Part shown: piece by piece, positions 38,891 through 48,543 of the stretch
Numbering within the stretch: the stretch's first letter is position 1
Layout: every line of letters begins with the position of its first letter
Assembly: GCF_023016155.1 (NCBI RefSeq)
Contig: NZ_JALKBG010000003.1
Location: forward strand, 434,001-498,000
Direction: 5' to 3'
Source: Aliiroseovarius sp. F20344
GTDB taxonomy: Bacteria > Pseudomonadota > Alphaproteobacteria > Rhodobacterales > Rhodobacteraceae
Length of the DNA stretch: 64,000 nt
Notes under the pieces: generated by a model
What the model saw: only the letters and a program-made list of their open reading frames with translations
What the model was told of the DNA's origin: nothing
The model's database searches: none
Position numbers and translations under genes: made by a program

Positions 38891-39600
38891 TACGACGTGG
38901 CCTCGATCTGTGCGGCGACGAGCTCGTTCACGCCTTTATCTGCAAGGTCCATAAGTTGATTCATCTGATCACGGGTGAAAGTCGAACCTTCGGCCGACAT
39001 CTGCACCTCAATCAGTTTTGGTCCGCAAAGAACAAAGTTGCCATCAACGCCAGCTTCGCTGTCTTCGGGGTAGTCCAGATCCAGCACTGGTTGACCTGCG
39101 TAAACTCCGCATGAAACAGCCGCAACGGGATCCATCAGAGGATCCGTGGTAACGTCGCCCGCTTTCAGAAGTTTGTTTACAGCAAGGCGAAGCGCGACCC
39201 AGCCGCCTGTGATTGCCGCACAGCGTGTGCCGCCATCGGCCTGAATGACATCACAATCAACTGTGATTTGGCGCTCGCCCAGTCCAACAAGATCAACACC
39301 GGCGCGCAAGCTGCGTCCGATAAGGCGCTGAATTTCAACAGTACGGCCGCCTTGTTTGCCAGCTGCTGCTTCGCGACGCATGCGCGACCCGGTAGAGCGG
39401 GGCAGCATCCCATATTCAGCCGTTACCCAACCCTTGCCAGAGTTGCGCAGAAAAGGCGGCACGCGCTCTTCCAGCGACGCGGTACACAGAACATGTGTAT
39501 CGCCCACGCGGATCATGCAGGATCCTTCAGCGTGTTTTGTTACCCCGGTCTCGATTGAAATCGGGCGCATTTGATCTAAATTCCGACCAGAGGGACGCAT
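38890..39600 (-). CDS. rph: Ribonuclease PH
   Basis: Phosphorolytic 3'-end trimming of tRNA. The 236-residue protein starts [19 protein letters not shown], with [44 protein letters not shown] and [20 protein letters not shown] use ATG 39600 with AAGGAAG upstream, which gives the family's usual length. Divergent from hrcA, the intervening 71 bases holding promoter sequence for both. Confidence 0.97.
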   Translation of the reverse strand: MRPSGRNLDQMRPISIETGVTKHAEGSCMIRVGDTHVLCTASLEERVPPFLRNSGKGWVTAEYGMLPRSTGSRMRREAAAGKQGGRTVEIQRLIGRSLRAGVDLVGLGERQITVDCDVIQADGGTRCAAITGGWVALRLAVNKLLKAGDVTTDPLMDPVAAVSCGVYAGQPVLDLDYPEDSEAGVDGNFVLCGPKLIEVQMSAEGSTFTRDQMNQLMDLADKGVNELVAAQIEATS

Positions 39601-39671
39601 GGCTTCTTCCTTTGTTTCCGCTTTTAAAGCGTGATAGCCATGGGTCTGGCAAAAAGGCAAGGCGTAAGCTG

Positions 39672-40733
39672 ATGGCAGATGGCCCCGAATTGATGGAAGA
39701 CATGAACGATCGCTCGCGCGAGGTGTTCCGCTGTATCGTTGAAAGCTATCTTGAAACGGGTGCGCCTGTGGGCTCGCGCAGCTTAACCCGCAGCCTGACC
39801 GAAAGCGTCAGCGCGGCGACCATTCGCAATGTTATGCAGGACTTAGAGTTCATGGGGCTCTTGGACAGCCCGCATGTGTCTGCTGGGCGTATTCCCACCG
39901 AACTTGGCCTGCGCATGTTTGTTGATGGGTTGTTAGAGGTGTCCGATCTGACGAAAGATGATCGTCAGAAAATCGATGCAACTGTCGGAAATGAAAGCAA
40001 TATCAACTCGATGATGGACCGTGTGGGCGCGGCGCTTTCAGGGATAACGGCCGGGGCAAGCCTTGTTCTTACCCCCAAACACGAAGCCCCCATCAAACAC
40101 ATCGAATTCGTATCCCTTGGCCCGGATCGTGCGCTTGCCGTTTTGGTCTTTGCGGACGGGCATGTTGAAAACCGCGTGTTTGAACCCCCCGCGGGGCAAA
40201 CGCCAAGCTCTATGCGCGAAGCCGCGAATTTTCTAAACGCGTTGGCCGAGGGCCGCACGATATCTGAGCTTCAGGGGATCGTTTCCAAAGAAATCGCCCA
40301 TCGCCGGCAAGAGCTGGACGCGCTTGCGCAAGTGTTGATCGAAAGCGGTGCTGCGATTTGGGAAAACGAAGGCCAACCCTATGAGCGTTTGATCGTGCGC
40401 GGACGCTCGAATCTTTTGACCGAAGACGCCGAAGAAGTCGATTTGGATAAAATCCGCACGCTGTTTGATGACCTTGAACGCAAGCGAGATATCGCAGATT
40501 TCCTTGATCTGGCCGATCAGGGAGAGGGTGTGCGCATTTTTATTGGGTCTGAGAACAAACTTTTCTCACTTTCGGGTTCCTCTTTGGTGGTTTCACCTTA
40601 TATGAACGCTGATCGAAAGATCATCGGTGCTGTCGGGGTGATTGGTCCGACACGGCTGAACTATGGGCGGATCGTTCCAATTGTGGACTATACAGCCCAG
40701 CTGATTGGCAAGATGATCTCGGATCGAGGATAA
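39672..40733 (+). CDS. hrcA: Heat-inducible transcriptional repressor HrcA
   Basis: Represses groESL/dnaK-type operons through the CIRCE element. The 353-residue protein has the N-terminal winged helix ([56 protein letters not shown]) and the HrcA C-terminal domain ([41 protein letters not shown]). I start at ATG 39672; the frame is open upstream across rph but unlike the family. No CIRCE is seen in this window, so targets lie elsewhere. grpE follows by 23 bases. Confidence 0.96.
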   Translation: MADGPELMEDMNDRSREVFRCIVESYLETGAPVGSRSLTRSLTESVSAATIRNVMQDLEFMGLLDSPHVSAGRIPTELGLRMFVDGLLEVSDLTKDDRQKIDATVGNESNINSMMDRVGAALSGITAGASLVLTPKHEAPIKHIEFVSLGPDRALAVLVFADGHVENRVFEPPAGQTPSSMREAANFLNALAEGRTISELQGIVSKEIAHRRQELDALAQVLIESGAAIWENEGQPYERLIVRGRSNLLTEDAEEVDLDKIRTLFDDLERKRDIADFLDLADQGEGVRIFIGSENKLFSLSGSSLVVSPYMNADRKIIGAVGVIGPTRLNYGRIVPIVDYTAQLIGKMISDRG

Positions 40734-40756
40734 AGGCCGAGGATAGAGGCAAAGAT

Positions 40757-41317
40757 ATGACGGACGCGAAAACAGATTCCGCAGAGGAACTGGAACCGGG
40801 CATCGACAAACTGATGACCGAAGAAGTGACCGAAGACGACGAAGTAAGTCTTGAGGATCAGCTGGTCGCCCTGCGCGCCGAGCGTGACGAGATGAAAGAT
40901 CGTTTCATGCGTGCGCTGGCAGACGCGGAAAACACTCGCAAGCGTGGAGAACGTGATCGCCGTGAGGCTGAGAATTACGGCGGGTCAAAACTGGCACGCG
41001 ATATGCTTCCGGTTTACGACAATATGAAACGCGCGCTTGAGGCTTCAAGCGAAGCTGGCGAAGCCGACAAAGCGTTGTTGGAAGGCGTTCAGCTGACCAT
41101 GCGGGCCCTTCTTGGCATCTTCGACAAGCACGGCATTCATCTTCTGGCCCCAGAAGTGGGTGATGAGTTCGACCCCGAAGTTCACGAAGCCATGTTCGAA
41201 GCCCCGGTGCCTGGCACCAAGGCTGGCGACATCATTCAGGTTATGGCCGAAGGTTTCATGTTGCACGATCGCCTTCTGCGTCCCGCACAAGTAGGCGTGT
41301 CGTCGACACCGAAGTAA
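40757..41317 (+). CDS. grpE: Nucleotide exchange factor GrpE
   Basis: DnaK co-chaperone. The 186-residue protein has an acidic N-terminus, a long coiled-coil (LVALRAERDEMKDRFMRALADAENTRKRGERD) and the beta-wing region (FDPEVHEAMFEAPVPGTKAGDIIQVMAEGFMLHDRLLRPAQVGVS). Operon with hrcA. Confidence 0.97.
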   Translation: MTDAKTDSAEELEPGIDKLMTEEVTEDDEVSLEDQLVALRAERDEMKDRFMRALADAENTRKRGERDRREAENYGGSKLARDMLPVYDNMKRALEASSEAGEADKALLEGVQLTMRALLGIFDKHGIHLLAPEVGDEFDPEVHEAMFEAPVPGTKAGDIIQVMAEGFMLHDRLLRPAQVGVSSTPK

Positions 41318-41339
41318 GCTGTTTGCAAGCAAAAGATCA

Positions 41340-41374
41340 AAGCGCCCTCGGTTCTCCGGGGGCGTTTATTTTTC
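41340..41374 (+). terminator. grpE intrinsic terminator
   Basis: A 12-bp stem with two G-U pairs (arms 41340-41351 and 41356-41367, TTCT loop) is followed by a T-rich tract. It overlaps the last codons of mutS on the other strand. Confidence 0.8.
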
Positions 41375-44017
41375 TGCTGCCAGGTCTTTCAGCTCGTAAA
41401 GCAAATTCAGCGCTTCGATTGGCTTAAGATCGTCGGGGTGTATGTCTTTAAGCGCGCGTTTAAGGTCACCGTCGCCTGAAGCTTTAATGGGAGTCGGCTC
41501 TGCAATGGCAGAGAACAGTGGAAGGTCATCAATAACGGCCTTCTGTCCTGACCCTTCACGTTCACCTTTCTCCAACGCCTCAAGAACAACATTGGCACGG
41601 GCGACGACGCTGTCTGGAAGACCAGCAAGCTTGGCGACTTGCACACCGTAGGACCGATCCGCGGCGCCCTTGCGAACCTCATGAAGGAAGATCACTTCGC
41701 CTTCCCATTCCTTCACGGCGATGGTCGCGTTTTCGACCCCATCCAGTTTGTCAGAAAGCTGGGTCATCTCGTGGTAATGGGTGGCAAACAAGGCGCGGGA
41801 TTTGTTGACGTCGTGAAGGTGTTCCAACGTGGCCCATGCAATGGACAAGCCGTCATAGGTTGCCGTTCCGCGCCCGATCTCATCCAAAATAACAAGTGCG
41901 CGGTCATCTGCTTGGTTCAGAATGGCAGCGGTTTCGACCATTTCGACCATAAAGGTCGACCGCCCACGCGCCAAATCGTCCGATGCTCCCACGCGACTGA
42001 AAAGTTGTGACACCAATCCTATGTGAGCAGATTTTGCGGGAACAAAGCTGCCTGCTTGGGCCAATAGCGCGATCAAAGCGTTCTGGCGCAGGAAAGTCGA
42101 CTTACCGGCCATGTTTGGACCAGTCAGAAGCCACACATCGGCAGCCCTTTCGCCATCCGCAAGGTCGCAATCATTGGCCACGAACGCCTCGCCCGACTTT
42201 CGCAGGGCAGCTTCGACAACCGGATGACGCCCGGCTTCCACGTGAAACACTCGGCTGTCATCAACCTTGGGTGCGGACCAGTTTTCAGACCGCGCAAGAT
42301 CTGCAAAGCCGGTTGCGACATCAATCTCAGACAAAGCACGGGCGGTGTCTGAGATTTGGGCGACCCTGTCCAGAATAGCGCCTGTTAGGGCGGAATAGAG
42401 ACGTTTTTCGATCTCAAGTGCCCTATTTCCGGCGTTCAGAATCTTCGTTTCCATATCGCTGAGCGCAACGGTGGTGAAGCGAACCGCGTTGGCTGTCGTT
42501 TGCCGGTGAATATAGGTTTCTGACAGCGGGGCGTTCAGCATCTTCTCGGCATGAGTCGCCGTGGTTTCAATGAAGTAGCCCAGCACGTTGTTGTGCTTGA
42601 CCTTAAGCGAGCTGATCCCGGTGTGTTCGGCGTATTGCGCCTGCATTTTCGCAATGACACCACGCCCTTCATCACGAAGCTGCCGGGCTTCATCCAATTC
42701 TTCATTATAACCCGGCGCAATGTACCCCCCGTCACGCGCCAAAAGCGGAGGTTCCGCCACCAGCGCCTGATCAAGAAGCTCGATCAAATCATCATGGCCG
42801 CGCAGATTGGCCGAGGCTTCGGCCAGCTTTGATGGAAGATCTGACTGTGAAAGGCTATCTGCAAGGTCGTTTGCGGCGGCAAGCCCGTTGCGGATTGCCC
42901 CAAGATCCCTCGGGCCGCCGCGCTCTAACCCAAGGCGCGATAGGGCGCGGTCAATGTCTGGAACATTTCGCAGAAACTCGCGTGTATTCTCACAGATCAG
43001 TCTCTGTTCCACCAAAAAACGTACAGCATCAAGACGCGCGTTGATTTCGGGTAGGGTGCGTGAAGGGCTTGAAATCCGACGTTCCAGCAAACGCCCACCA
43101 CCCGAAGTAACCGAACGATCGATGACAGACAGAAGTGAACCGTCACGCCCGCCCGACAAGCTGTGGGTCAGCTCTAGATTTCGACGCGTGGCTGCGTCGA
43201 TTTGCATTGTGCCATGCGCAAGTTCTTTCACAGGCGCGCGCAGTAGGGGCAGTTTGCCTTTCTGTGTGATGTCTAAGTATTCGACAATCGCGCCCATCGC
43301 ACCAAGTTCTGCACGCGAGAAGCTACCGAACGCATCAAGCGACCCGATCTTATACAGATCCAGCAGCCGTTTTTCGGCCCCGGTGCTGTCAAAGGCGGCA
43401 CGTCCCAACTCCGTTGGCGAAGCCCCTGATTCAGTCATTATTCCGGCGTAATTTTGATACCCGGCCTCGGATACTAAAACTTCACGCGGGGCGAGCCGGG
43501 CAAGCTCTGGCCCAAGCCGAACCGGAGGGCAGGGCATCACGCGAAAGGCACCGGTTGAGATATCAACCCACGCTAAAGCGCCTTCGCCGCGAACTTCATT
43601 AAAGGCTGCCAGAAAGTTGTGACGGCGGGCGTCCAGCAGGCTTTCTTCGGTCAGAGTGCCTGGCGTGACAAGCCGCACCACGTCGCGTTTCACAACGGAT
43701 TTTGACCCACGCTTCTTGGCTTCGGCGGGGTTTTCCATCTGTTCACAAACCGCAACACGGAAGCCTTTGCGGATCAGCGTCAGCAAATACCCTTCGGCGG
43801 CATGGAACGGTACGCCACACATTGGGATGTCTTCGCCCAGATGCTTGCCGCGTTTGGTCAGCGCAATATCAAGCGCTTCGGCCGCTGCGACGGCGTCATC
43901 AAAGAAAAGTTCGTAAAAATCGCCCATGCGATAGAACAAAAGGGCGTCTTGGTAGCCGTCTTTAATCTCAAGAAACTGCGCCATCATTGGCGTGATCTTG
44001 GCTGGTTTTTCGTTCAC
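41366..44017 (-). CDS. mutS: DNA mismatch repair protein MutS
   Basis: Recognises mismatches and starts repair with MutL. The 883-residue protein has the mismatch-binding domain with YRMGDFYELFFDDA (Phe-x-Glu variant), MCGVPFHAAEGYL, the lever and clamp domains, Walker A TGPNMAGKSTFLRQNA near residue 625, and DEIGRGTATYDGLSIAWATLEHLH. It ends over the grpE terminator; galE lies 65 bases upstream on the same strand. Confidence 0.98.
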   Translation of the reverse strand: MNEKPAKITPMMAQFLEIKDGYQDALLFYRMGDFYELFFDDAVAAAEALDIALTKRGKHLGEDIPMCGVPFHAAEGYLLTLIRKGFRVAVCEQMENPAEAKKRGSKSVVKRDVVRLVTPGTLTEESLLDARRHNFLAAFNEVRGEGALAWVDISTGAFRVMPCPPVRLGPELARLAPREVLVSEAGYQNYAGIMTESGASPTELGRAAFDSTGAEKRLLDLYKIGSLDAFGSFSRAELGAMGAIVEYLDITQKGKLPLLRAPVKELAHGTMQIDAATRRNLELTHSLSGGRDGSLLSVIDRSVTSGGGRLLERRISSPSRTLPEINARLDAVRFLVEQRLICENTREFLRNVPDIDRALSRLGLERGGPRDLGAIRNGLAAANDLADSLSQSDLPSKLAEASANLRGHDDLIELLDQALVAEPPLLARDGGYIAPGYNEELDEARQLRDEGRGVIAKMQAQYAEHTGISSLKVKHNNVLGYFIETTATHAEKMLNAPLSETYIHRQTTANAVRFTTVALSDMETKILNAGNRALEIEKRLYSALTGAILDRVAQISDTARALSEIDVATGFADLARSENWSAPKVDDSRVFHVEAGRHPVVEAALRKSGEAFVANDCDLADGERAADVWLLTGPNMAGKSTFLRQNALIALLAQAGSFVPAKSAHIGLVSQLFSRVGASDDLARGRSTFMVEMVETAAILNQADDRALVILDEIGRGTATYDGLSIAWATLEHLHDVNKSRALFATHYHEMTQLSDKLDGVENATIAVKEWEGEVIFLHEVRKGAADRSYGVQVAKLAGLPDSVVARANVVLEALEKGEREGSGQKAVIDDLPLFSAIAEPTPIKASGDGDLKRALKDIHPDDLKPIEALNLLYELKDLAAEK

Positions 44018-44082
44018 CTGCTGCCCCCCGGCGGATTGATTTGCGACAGACTAGGACGTCATGCGCCGGGGTGAAAGAGGGG

Positions 44083-45093
44083 TCAGGTGTTTTTGCGGCG
44101 CGAGACCCAGTTCCAACTGCTTTCGCACATCTCATCCAGGCCGCGTTCAGCTTCGAAACCCAGAATTTCCCGAGCTTTCGACGGATCGCCATAGACGCTG
44201 GCCACATCCCCCGCGCGACGCGGGGACATTTGATAGGGAAGCTCTTTTCCTGCGGCCTGTTCGTAGGCACGCAACATATCCATCACGGAATAGCCGGTGC
44301 CGGTGCCCAGATTTACAGTGTGACCTTCATTGGTTTCCAGCAAGGCCCCAACCGATTGGACGTGTCCGCGGGCCAAATCCATCACGTGGATATAGTCGCG
44401 AACCCCGGTTCCGTCGGGTGTGTCGTAGTCATCGCCAAAAACGGATAGCTTCTCAAGCTCGCCCGTCGCAACCTTGGCAATATAAGGCATCAGGTTGTTC
44501 GGAATATCATTGGGGTCTTCCCCGATCAGGCCTGTTTCATGCGCGCCGGCGGGATTGAAATAACGCAGGATGCCAAAGGCCCAGCGGTCATCAGCGGCAG
44601 CGACTTGCTCTAACGATTGTTCGCAAACCAGCTTGGTATAGCCATAGGGATTGTTGAAGCTGCGCGGGGCGGTTTCTGGGACGGGCAGTTGATCCGGCTG
44701 GCCGTAAACGGTGGCGGAAGACGAAAAGACCAAGCGGAAAACGCCAGCGGCCTTCATCACATTCAGCAGCGTGTACAGGCCCGAGATATTGGTCGTCAGA
44801 TAATCCAACGGCTTCTCGGTGCTTTCACCAACTGCCTTCAAAGCGGCGAAGTGGACAACGGCATCGAACTTGTGCTGGGCGAAGACACGAGTCAGAAGCG
44901 CTTCGTCCAGAACGTCGCCGTCTACATGCACTACCTTTTCGTTGCTGATCACCTCTAGCCGGTCCAGCACATCCCGTTGCGCGTTTGAGAAGTTGTCGAG
45001 AATGACAACCTCGTACCCGGCTTTGGTCAATTCCACGAAAGTATGCGATCCAATGAAACCCGCACCGCCGGTTAGAAGGATTTTTTGTGCCAC
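44083..45093 (-). CDS. galE: UDP-glucose 4-epimerase
   Basis: Interconverts UDP-glucose and UDP-galactose for envelope polysaccharide. The 336-residue SDR protein has KILLTGGAGFIGSHTFVEL, SSSATVYGQPD, the catalytic Tyr and Lys in YGYTKLVCEQ, and RYFNPAGAH. I start at GTG 45093, 6 bases after a perfect AGGAGG; an in-frame upstream ATG would add a non-homologous stretch. The region 45094-45325 upstream is divergent promoter space with malic enzyme. Confidence 0.94.
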   Translation of the reverse strand: MAQKILLTGGAGFIGSHTFVELTKAGYEVVILDNFSNAQRDVLDRLEVISNEKVVHVDGDVLDEALLTRVFAQHKFDAVVHFAALKAVGESTEKPLDYLTTNISGLYTLLNVMKAAGVFRLVFSSSATVYGQPDQLPVPETAPRSFNNPYGYTKLVCEQSLEQVAAADDRWAFGILRYFNPAGAHETGLIGEDPNDIPNNLMPYIAKVATGELEKLSVFGDDYDTPDGTGVRDYIHVMDLARGHVQSVGALLETNEGHTVNLGTGTGYSVMDMLRAYEQAAGKELPYQMSPRRAGDVASVYGDPSKAREILGFEAERGLDEMCESSWNWVSRRKNT

Positions 45094-45325
45094 GTGACGC
45101 CTCCTGATCTTGTGGCTCACATATATGATGGATCGTCTTGAAAGGCACGAGGGAATGCAGTGCACCGGTGAAATTACGATTATTGCCGTAAACTTCACCA
45201 GATATTTTCAAGAATTACCAAAAAACCCCGGATAAAAGACACATTAATAGCCGAATACCGGTTGAGGACCTGTTTTTCCCCCTGTAAGGGTTTGACTTCG
45301 AATGAAGACGACAAAGGCCCGAGTT

Positions 45326-47587
45326 ATGCCCAAAGCCAAGATCACCAATGAAGAAGCACTTGCCTTCCACATCGACCCGACACCGGGCAAGTTTGAGGTC
45401 ACGCCATCCGTCCCGATGACCACGCAGCGCGATCTATCTTTGGCCTATTCGCCGGGCGTTGCGGTTCCGTGTGAGGCAATCGCCGACAACCCGCAAACGG
45501 CCTATGACTACACCAATAAGGGCAACCTTGTGGCGGTGATCTCAAACGGTACTGCGGTTTTGGGTCTGGGCAACCTGGGCGCGCTGGCGTCGAAGCCGGT
45601 GATGGAAGGCAAGGCCGTACTGTTCAAGCGCTTCGCGGACGTGAACTCGATCGATATCGAGCTGGACACCGAAGATCCCGAGGCGTTCATCAACGCAGTC
45701 AAGCTGATGGGCCCGACCTTCGGCGGCATCAACCTTGAGGACATTAAGGCGCCCGAGTGTTTCATCATCGAACAGCGCCTTAAGGAAGAGATGAATATCC
45801 CCGTCTTTCACGATGACCAGCACGGCACAGCGGTGATCTGCGCCGCAGGACTTCTGAACGCGCTGCATCTGTCGGGCAAAAAGATCGAAGATTGCCGGAT
45901 TGTTTTGAACGGTGCCGGCGCCGCAGGCATCGCGTGTATCGAGCTGATCAAGGCAATGGGCGCGAAGCATGACAACTGCATCGTCTGCGATACTAAGGGC
46001 GTGATCTATCAGGGCCGTAAAGACGGCATGAACCAGTGGAAATCTGCCCACGCCGCCAACACCAAACTGCGCACGTTGGAAGAGGCGATGGACGGGGCGG
46101 ATGTGTTCCTTGGTGTGTCAGTCAAAGGGGCTGTGACGCAGGACATGGTGGCCTCGATGGCGGACAATCCTGTGATCTTCGCGATGGCGAACCCCGATCC
46201 CGAGATTACTCCAGAAGAGGCTCACGAGGTGCGCAACGATGCGATTGTTGCGACTGGTCGTTCGGACTATCCGAACCAAGTAAACAACGTTCTGGGTTTC
46301 CCGTACCTGTTCCGTGGCGCGCTGGACATCAATGCGCGTGCAATCAACGACGAAATGAAAATTGCATGCGCACAGGCGCTGGCCGAGCTGGCACGTGAAG
46401 ATGTGCCAGACGAGGTGGCCATGGCCTATGGCAAGAAGTTGAGTTTTGGCCGCGACTATATCATCCCGACGCCGTTTGATCCGCGCCTGATCCACGTGAT
46501 CCCGCCAGCGGTTGCGAAAGCAGGTATGGACACTGGCGTTGCGCGCCGACCGATCATTGATATGGACGGATACGAGCAAAGCCTGAAGGCGCGGATGGAC
46601 CCGACGGCCTCGATCTTGCGCGGCATTACTGCACGTGCCCGGAAGAACCAAGCGACTATGATTTTTGCCGAGGGAGACAACTCGCAAGCCCTGCGGGCCG
46701 CGGTCCAGTATCAACGCAACGGCTATGGTCAGGCGTTGGTTGTTGGGCGCGAGGATGATGTGAAAGCGAAGCTAACCGCCGACGGCTTGGGCGATGCGGT
46801 GCGCGAGCTGCGCGTGGTGAATGCTGCCAACACCGAGCATCTCGAGACCTATAAAGATTTCCTGTACAAACGCCTTCAGCGTCAGGGTTTTGATCATCAC
46901 GACATTCACCGACTGGCTGCACGGGATCGGCACGTGTTCGCCTCGCTTATGTTGGCGCATGGGCATGGCGACGGTCTGATCACCGGCGCAACGCGCAAGT
47001 CGGCTTATGTTCTTGATCGGATCAACCATGTGTTTGACGCAACCGCAGCCGATGGTGCGGTGGGAGTGACGGCCGTTCTGCACAAAGGACGCATTGTTCT
47101 TATAGCGGATACGCTGGTGCACGAATGGCCCGAGACCGAAGATCTGGCCAACATCGCCGAACGTGCAGCCGCCGTAGCCCGTGGCTTGGGACTTGAGCCA
47201 CGCGTTGCCTTCGTCAGCTTCTCGACCTTCGGCTATCCGGTGTCGGAACGCGCTTCGAAACTGCACGAAGCGCCAGCCATTTTGGAAGCACGCGGTGTGG
47301 ACTTTGAATTCGAAGGTGAAATGACCGCCGACGTGGCACTAAACGCGGACGTCATGGCGCAATATCCGTTCTGCCGCCTGTCTGGCCCCGCCAACATTCT
47401 TGTGGTTCCGGCGCGCCACTCGGCTTCGATCTCGGTCAAGATGATGCAGGAACTGGCAGGCGCTACGGTCATTGGCCCAATCCTGTCCGGTATTGATCAA
47501 CCGATCCAGATTTGTTCAACGAACTCGACATCGAACGACATTCTGAACATGGCGATGCTAGCGGCCACCCGACTGGGTAAAAAGTAA
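45326..47587 (+). CDS. maeB: NADP-dependent malic enzyme with phosphotransacetylase-like domain
   Basis: Oxidatively decarboxylates malate to pyruvate with NADP. The ~753-residue product combines a malic domain (DLSLAYSPGVAVPCEAI, FHDDQHGTAVICAAGLLNAL, VLNGAGAAGIACIELIKAMG) with a C-terminal PTA-like domain from about 430 (ARARKNQATMIFAEGDNSQAL, MMQELAGATVIGPILSG) that is regulatory in relatives. The ATG at 45302 is an in-frame alternative; I prefer 45326, with AAAGG 8 bases upstream and the start nearest the conserved KITNEEALAFH. Confidence 0.95.
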   Translation: MPKAKITNEEALAFHIDPTPGKFEVTPSVPMTTQRDLSLAYSPGVAVPCEAIADNPQTAYDYTNKGNLVAVISNGTAVLGLGNLGALASKPVMEGKAVLFKRFADVNSIDIELDTEDPEAFINAVKLMGPTFGGINLEDIKAPECFIIEQRLKEEMNIPVFHDDQHGTAVICAAGLLNALHLSGKKIEDCRIVLNGAGAAGIACIELIKAMGAKHDNCIVCDTKGVIYQGRKDGMNQWKSAHAANTKLRTLEEAMDGADVFLGVSVKGAVTQDMVASMADNPVIFAMANPDPEITPEEAHEVRNDAIVATGRSDYPNQVNNVLGFPYLFRGALDINARAINDEMKIACAQALAELAREDVPDEVAMAYGKKLSFGRDYIIPTPFDPRLIHVIPPAVAKAGMDTGVARRPIIDMDGYEQSLKARMDPTASILRGITARARKNQATMIFAEGDNSQALRAAVQYQRNGYGQALVVGREDDVKAKLTADGLGDAVRELRVVNAANTEHLETYKDFLYKRLQRQGFDHHDIHRLAARDRHVFASLMLAHGHGDGLITGATRKSAYVLDRINHVFDATAADGAVGVTAVLHKGRIVLIADTLVHEWPETEDLANIAERAAAVARGLGLEPRVAFVSFSTFGYPVSERASKLHEAPAILEARGVDFEFEGEMTADVALNADVMAQYPFCRLSGPANILVVPARHSASISVKMMQELAGATVIGPILSGIDQPIQICSTNSTSNDILNMAMLAATRLGKK

Positions 47588-47629
47588 GCGTGAATTGACC
47601 TGATCGCATGGCGAGGTCTAGGCTTTGCC

Positions 47630-48490
47630 ATGCGATATTTTCAGACCCATTGGCGTGGCGACCAGCCACCTATACAAAGCTTCTGGGTCAACGCAGTTGG
47701 ACTGCGGCTATTCATCATTGCGACGTTCTTAGCCCTAACCAATTTCGCACCGCTTCCGATCGTGGTGGTGGTCACCCTATTTGCAAGCGACCTTCTTTTA
47801 TTGGTTTGGCAAGCAACTGGTTATTTCAGATCGGTAGAGCGGCAAGGCACTGCGCTGGGCGCTCAACTCCCCATATGGGGCGGAGTACTAGGGCTTGTCG
47901 TGGCGGTTTTCATGATGATTTCTTTATGGTGGGGCCTGTGGCTTGCGACCGATGTGATAATCGAGCAGGAAAGCTATTCTGAAAGACGTGCCCGGGAAAA
48001 CGCGCAACAATACGCTTTGTATGTTTCCCCATCCGGAACCGACATTCATTTAGAAGGCACAATAACGGGCGGCGTCACCAAAGCCTTCCGAACGATGATG
48101 GAAGCCCACCCGGGCGTTCAAACATTTCATTTGAGCAGTGAAGGGGGCAACATCTTCGAAGCGCGCGGATTGGTGAAACTGGTCGAAGCCCGTGCGCTGA
48201 ACACCAATGCGGTCGATCAATGCAGTTCAGCCTGTACCTTGGTGTTCATGGCTGGAGCGGCCCGAACGGCGGCGCAGAATACGACCATCGGGTTTCACGG
48301 CTACACTTTGGAAAGCGCGGTCAATCTGGTGCTATTTGATGTTGAAGCAGAGGAAAAACGGGATCGGGCCTATCTGTCAGATCGGGGTCTTCCGTCGTGG
48401 TTTATAGAAAAAGCCTTTGCCACTCGACCGCCCGCGCTTTGGATGCCAAGCCGGGAAGAGCTTTTCCGCGCAGGCGTTCTGACCAAATAG
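47630..48490 (+). CDS. Membrane-anchored ClpP-fold protein (COG3904-like)
   Basis: A 286-residue protein with two or three N-terminal membrane segments (about 24-41, 43-62, 83-106) and a C-terminal periplasmic domain with ClpP/crotonase-like features. LSSEGGNIFEARGLVKLVEA (169-187) resembles the oxyanion GG loop, SS in QCSSACTLVFMAG (Ser199/Ser200) matches the nucleophile position, and His223 in IGFHGY lies 23 residues later, as in ClpP. COG3904-type proteins are predicted periplasmic proteins of unknown role. Peptidase activity is inference. Sits between maeB and icd. Confidence 0.75.
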   Translation: MRYFQTHWRGDQPPIQSFWVNAVGLRLFIIATFLALTNFAPLPIVVVVTLFASDLLLLVWQATGYFRSVERQGTALGAQLPIWGGVLGLVVAVFMMISLWWGLWLATDVIIEQESYSERRARENAQQYALYVSPSGTDIHLEGTITGGVTKAFRTMMEAHPGVQTFHLSSEGGNIFEARGLVKLVEARALNTNAVDQCSSACTLVFMAGAARTAAQNTTIGFHGYTLESAVNLVLFDVEAEEKRDRAYLSDRGLPSWFIEKAFATRPPALWMPSREELFRAGVLTK

Positions 48491-48493
48491 AAA

Positions 48494-48521
48494 ATGCCCC
48501 GCAGTTTTCACCGCAGGGCAT
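48494..48521. terminator. Hairpin between convergent genes
   Basis: ATGCCCcGC and GCaGGGCAT form a stem with one mismatch and a 10-base loop, between the ClpP-like gene stop (48490) and icd (stop 48544), probably ending both. Confidence 0.6.
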
Positions 48522-48543
48522 CCAATTGTTTTGTTGACTAAGC

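Noticed and set aside
42234-42249. Partial parS (GCTTCCACGTGAAACA) in mutS
   Set aside because: Matches only 13 of 16 consensus bases with one arm broken; probably chance within coding sequence.
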